A stretch of 25,111 nt of DNA from Syntrophomonadaceae bacterium. Its GTDB lineage: Bacteria; Bacillota; Syntrophomonadia; Syntrophomonadales; Syntrophomonadaceae. The stretch's first letter is position 1. Every line of letters starts with the position of its first letter. Under the pieces are notes generated by a model. The model was given only the letters and a program-made list of their open reading frames with translations. It made no database searches and had not been told where the DNA came from. Location: the NCBI GenBank assembly GCA_012798055.1, contig JAAZOA010000100.1:1-25111 (forward strand). The letters run 5' to 3'. Of the stretch, positions 22,500-25,111 are shown one piece after another. A program made the translations under genes and the position numbers.

Positions 22500-23531
22500 A
22501 TGGCCAGGGTATGCATTCTAGGCTCGGGGAGTTGGGGCACGGCATTGGCTGTACTCCTGGCTAAAAACGGGCATCAGGTTTTATTATGGGGCCGGCTTGA
22601 AGATGGGATAGAGTCCATAGCCATCCAAAGGGAAAATTCAAGATTCCTGCCCGTGGTGACCATCCCCCCTGGAGTTACTCCCCTTGCGGATATGGAAGCA
22701 GCAATAGGAGAGGCCGACTGGCTTATCCTATCGCTGCCCTCCCAGGCTCTAAGGCCAGTTCTAACCAAGGCTGGGCCATACATAACCCCGCGCCACTATA
22801 TCGTAAACACGGCTAAAGGACTCGAGATAGATACAGGTTATCGGCTAAGCCAAGTCACCGAGGAGGTACTCGGCACCTGGGTCAGGGCGCGCTATGCGGT
22901 TTTGTCCGGTCCCAGCCATGCAGAGGAGGTCGGCCGAGGTGTCCCTACTGCGGTTACGGCAGCAGCCTGTCATCACGATATCGCTGAAGGAGTCCAGGAC
23001 CTCTTTATGGCCCCGGTGTTCAGGGTTTACACAAATCCTGATATTGCCGGGGTAGAGTTGGGCGGTGCCCTGAAGAATATCATCGCCCTGTCCACGGGGA
23101 TTGCATACGGTCTTGGTTTTGGTGACAACACTATGGCTGCCTTGCTCACCCGAGGATTGGCGGAAATGGTCCGGATGGGCAAAAAAATGGGGGGTAATCC
23201 CCGCACCTTCAGTGGGCTCAGCGGATTGGGGGATCTGGTGGTTACCTGTGGGAGCAGGCATTCGAGAAACCGCCGGGCCGGTGAACTCATCGGTCAGGGG
23301 CAACATCCGAAGGCAGCCCTGGATAGCATCGGGATGGTGGTGGAAGGTGCTTACACCTGCCAGATAGTGGACAAAATCGCCCGGGAATCAGGGATAATCA
23401 TGCCTATTACCAGGGCCTGCTACCAGGTTCTATATGAAGACCGGGATCCACTGGAAGTGGTCAGCAATCTCATGCAGCGCCAGAAGAAGTACGAGATGGA
23501 CGAGTATACCGGTCTGCCAGGATGGGATTGA
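22500..23531 (+). CDS. gpsA: NAD(P)H-dependent glycerol-3-phosphate dehydrogenase
   Basis: It reduces dihydroxyacetone phosphate to glycerol-3-phosphate for phospholipid synthesis. The Rossmann motif GSGSWG lies at 8-13, with Lys106 in TAKGLE, SGPSHAEE (136-143) and the catalytic Lys192 in GALKNIIAL. HSRNRRAGELIGQG is the typical C-terminal-domain motif. At 343 residues the length is normal. A GGGGAGG ribosome site lies four bases before the ATG. It is directly upstream of the plsY substrate step in function and lies 24 bases after plsY. Confidence 0.97.
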   Translation: MARVCILGSGSWGTALAVLLAKNGHQVLLWGRLEDGIESIAIQRENSRFLPVVTIPPGVTPLADMEAAIGEADWLILSLPSQALRPVLTKAGPYITPRHYIVNTAKGLEIDTGYRLSQVTEEVLGTWVRARYAVLSGPSHAEEVGRGVPTAVTAAACHHDIAEGVQDLFMAPVFRVYTNPDIAGVELGGALKNIIALSTGIAYGLGFGDNTMAALLTRGLAEMVRMGKKMGGNPRTFSGLSGLGDLVVTCGSRHSRNRRAGELIGQGQHPKAALDSIGMVVEGAYTCQIVDKIARESGIIMPITRACYQVLYEDRDPLEVVSNLMQRQKKYEMDEYTGLPGWD

Positions 23532-23577
23532 TCGGCAGGCAGGTCAAGATCATTGGGCGAAGAGCCAGGGGCCTTCC

Positions 23578-23606
23578 TTGCCCAGCGGCGACCCAAGTGC
23601 TATAAT
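23578..23606 (+). promoter_or_regulatory. promoter of the hom-aspartate kinase operon
   Basis: A perfect TATAAT (23601-23606) is preceded by TGC, giving an extended -10. TTGCCC (23578-23583) lies 17 bp upstream as a half-consensus -35. Transcription would start near 23613, leaving only about 17 bases of leader before ATG 23630, so no T-box or riboswitch fits. The -35 lies in the 3' side of a weak hairpin at 23554-23584. Confidence 0.75.
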
Positions 23607-23629
23607 GTCGATATTTGGGAGGTATGCTC

Positions 23630-24919
23630 ATGATTAATATAGGGTTGTTAGGGTGCGGTACCGTGGGCGGAGGGGTCATCAAACTGCTGGCCAAGAACCA
23701 GTCAACTATTACAACCAAGACTGGATCCGTAATCACCGTAAAGAAAGTTATGGAGAAAGACAAAGATAAATGTCTGCAACTAGGTCTGGATGAAAACATA
23801 GTCACAGATAAATTTGAGGATATTCTGGATGACGATACTATAGATATAGTCGTGGAACTGATCGGTGGACTTGAACCAGCCTACACTTTTATTACGGCAG
23901 CTATGGAAAAAGGCAAACATGTAGTAACTGCCAACAAGGATTTGATTGCAGTCAAGGGCAAGGAACTTTTTGCCACGGCTTTAGCCAACAATGTGGATTT
24001 CTATTTCGAAGCCAGCGTTGCCGGTGGCATACCCATCATCTATCCCTTGAAACAATCCCTGGCCGCGAACCAGATTGAAGAGATTATAGGCATTTTGAAT
24101 GGCACCACCAATTATATTCTGACCCAAATGAGCCAGGAGGGCCGGGATTATAGTGAAGTGCTGCGGGAAGCTCAGGAGATGGGTTATGCGGAGTCTGACC
24201 CCAGTGCTGATGTTGGCGGACTGGATGCGGCCCGAAAGCTGGCGATCCTGTCTTCGATTGCCTTCAACAGCCGGGTGACCCTGGATGATGTTTATGTGGA
24301 GGGTATTACCGCCATAACGCCTCGAGACATACAGTACGCCCGCGAATTGGGTTATGTCATCAAGCTGTTGGCCATCGCCAAAGAGATCGACGGGCAGATT
24401 CAGGCACGGGTCCACCCGGCCTTTATTCCGTTCAACCATCCTCTGGCTTATGTCAATGGAGTTTTCAACGCGGTGTTTCTGCGCGGAGATGCCGTTGGCG
24501 AGGTTATGCATTATGGGCGGGGGGCCGGAGAGATGCCGACTGCCAGTGCTGTAGTCGGCGATATTATTGAGGTCGCCAGGAATATGGCCTTTAATACCAA
24601 TACCCGCATAGGGTGCACCTGTTATGAAGACAAGGAGATCCTGCCAATCACCGAACTCTGCGCCCAATACTATGTTCGTATGACCGTGACTGACCGCCCA
24701 GGCGTCCTCGCTGGCATAGCTGGAGTTTTCGGTAATCATGAGGTCAGCATCGATACGGTGATTCAAAAAGGCAGCCGCGATGGCAAGGCCGAGTTGATCC
24801 TGATCACGCATCTTGTCAAGGAAAAATCCCTGCAAGAATCACTGGCTGTTTTGAGGGGCATGGATATAGTGTCGGACATCAATAATGTAGTAAGACTAGA
24901 GGGTGTCAGCCGCGCATAG
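23630..24919 (+). CDS. hom: homoserine dehydrogenase with C-terminal ACT domain
   Basis: It reduces aspartate semialdehyde to homoserine, the branch to threonine and methionine. NAD(P) binding is shown by GLLGCGTVG (5-13), TANKDLI with Lys103, NGTTNYI (157-163) and the YAESDPSADVGGLDAARKL catalytic stretch around 186-204. An ACT domain at about 345-425 (VTDRPGVLAGIAGVF) suggests feedback control, probably by threonine. I chose ATG 23630, seven bases after GGGAGG (23617-23622); ATG 23624 and TTG 23615 are too close to or overlap the SD. The protein has 429 residues. It precedes an aspartate kinase gene by 25 bases. Confidence 0.97.
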   Translation: MINIGLLGCGTVGGGVIKLLAKNQSTITTKTGSVITVKKVMEKDKDKCLQLGLDENIVTDKFEDILDDDTIDIVVELIGGLEPAYTFITAAMEKGKHVVTANKDLIAVKGKELFATALANNVDFYFEASVAGGIPIIYPLKQSLAANQIEEIIGILNGTTNYILTQMSQEGRDYSEVLREAQEMGYAESDPSADVGGLDAARKLAILSSIAFNSRVTLDDVYVEGITAITPRDIQYARELGYVIKLLAIAKEIDGQIQARVHPAFIPFNHPLAYVNGVFNAVFLRGDAVGEVMHYGRGAGEMPTASAVVGDIIEVARNMAFNTNTRIGCTCYEDKEILPITELCAQYYVRMTVTDRPGVLAGIAGVFGNHEVSIDTVIQKGSRDGKAELILITHLVKEKSLQESLAVLRGMDIVSDINNVVRLEGVSRA

Positions 24920-24944
24920 CAGGTTGATAGAGGAGTGAGAAGAA

Positions 24945-25111
24945 GTGGCCTTATACGTCGCAAAATTTGGCGGTAGTTCCGTAGCATCCCTGGAGAGGAT
25001 CGACAAGGTGAGCGAACGGGTCGCCAAAATGAAGCAAAATGGGGATGACTTAGTAGTCGTGGTTTCAGCCATGGGTGACACCACCGATGATCTGATGGAT
25101 CTTGCTCTCGA
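24945..25111 (+). CDS. aspartate kinase, N-terminal part (continues past the window)
   Basis: It phosphorylates aspartate, the entry step for lysine, threonine and methionine. Only 55 codons are visible. They show VAKFGGSSVAS, the amino-acid-kinase start that forms the aspartate/ATP site, and VVVVSAMGDTTDDL. The start is GTG 24945, nine bases after AGGAG (24931-24935). The order hom then aspartate kinase, 25 bases apart, fits one operon. The ACT-regulatory half is out of view, so the feedback class cannot be called. Confidence 0.92.
   Translation, partial: MALYVAKFGGSSVASLERIDKVSERVAKMKQNGDDLVVVVSAMGDTTDDLMDLAL

Noticed and set aside
23554..23584. hairpin after gpsA as a terminator
   Set aside because: TGGGC/GCCCA and GAAG/CTTC can pair, but the internal loop is large and no T-tract follows; the hom promoter overlaps it.
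23981..24835. 284-codon open frame on the minus strand
   Set aside because: It is antisense to hom, which has full dehydrogenase and ACT motifs; no family is recognisable in the reverse reading.
1..25111. mobile elements, CRISPR arrays, tRNA or rRNA genes, toxin-antitoxin pairs
   Set aside because: I read both strands and saw no transposase or integrase frames, no regularly spaced repeats, no tRNA-like cloverleaf and no conserved rRNA segments; gene content is housekeeping throughout.

Overview
This looks like an ordinary core-genome stretch from an anaerobic, low-oxygen-adapted Firmicute of the clostridial/Syntrophomonas-Pelotomaculum type. The taxonomic call is inference. It rests on a FabK-type enoyl reductase, an IspH protein fused to ribosomal-S1 repeats (a clostridial hallmark), a type 2 isopentenyl-diphosphate isomerase, a rubrerythrin, a short SufBC-like pair, strong Shine-Dalgarno (SD) sequences and frequent GTG/TTG starts. 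I see no phage, transposon, integrase, CRISPR array, tRNA or rRNA.

Layout. (1) 1-339, minus: start of a FabK/nitronate-monooxygenase-like flavoprotein, divergent from the next operon. (2) 650-8084, plus: a compact fatty-acid synthesis operon, fabH-fabK-fabD-fabG-acpP-fabF-fabZ-accD-accA, closed by a terminator. (3) 8239-10797: a SufC-like ATPase, a short SufB-like scaffold and a LysR regulator, with overlapping reading frames. (4) 10901-12272: pyruvoyl-dependent arginine decarboxylase and an aminopropyltransferase (polyamines), closed by a bidirectional terminator. (5) 12354-13389, minus: rubrerythrin and an unrecognised 146-residue protein. (6) 13693-17286: cmk, plsC, ispH-S1 fusion and a small FmdB-type zinc ribbon, closed by a terminator. 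(7) 17386-19024: mobA and fni (IDI-2), closed by a terminator. (8) 19141-23531: PDZ/radical-SAM/DUF512 protein, der, plsY, gpsA. (9) 23630-25111: hom and the start of an aspartate kinase gene behind a clear promoter.

How the genes fit together. AccDA (with AccBC encoded elsewhere) supplies malonyl-CoA. FabD loads it onto AcpP, FabH starts the chain, and FabF/FabG/FabZ/FabK elongate it. PlsY and PlsC turn the acyl chains plus the glycerol-3-phosphate made by GpsA into phosphatidate, so the window holds most of the path from acetyl-CoA to phospholipid. IspH and IDI-2 make and balance the C5 isoprenoid units. IspH, the radical SAM protein and rubrerythrin need iron-sulfur or iron centres, for which the SufBC-like pair is a plausible cluster-assembly source.

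I found no convincing new multi-gene system. The observations most worth checking are the apparent ATT start of fni, the SufBC-like pair with its co-translated LysR gene and a 9-bp inverted repeat upstream, the arginine decarboxylase/aminopropyltransferase pair without agmatinase, the orphan radical SAM protein next to der, and structured leaders before cmk and der.
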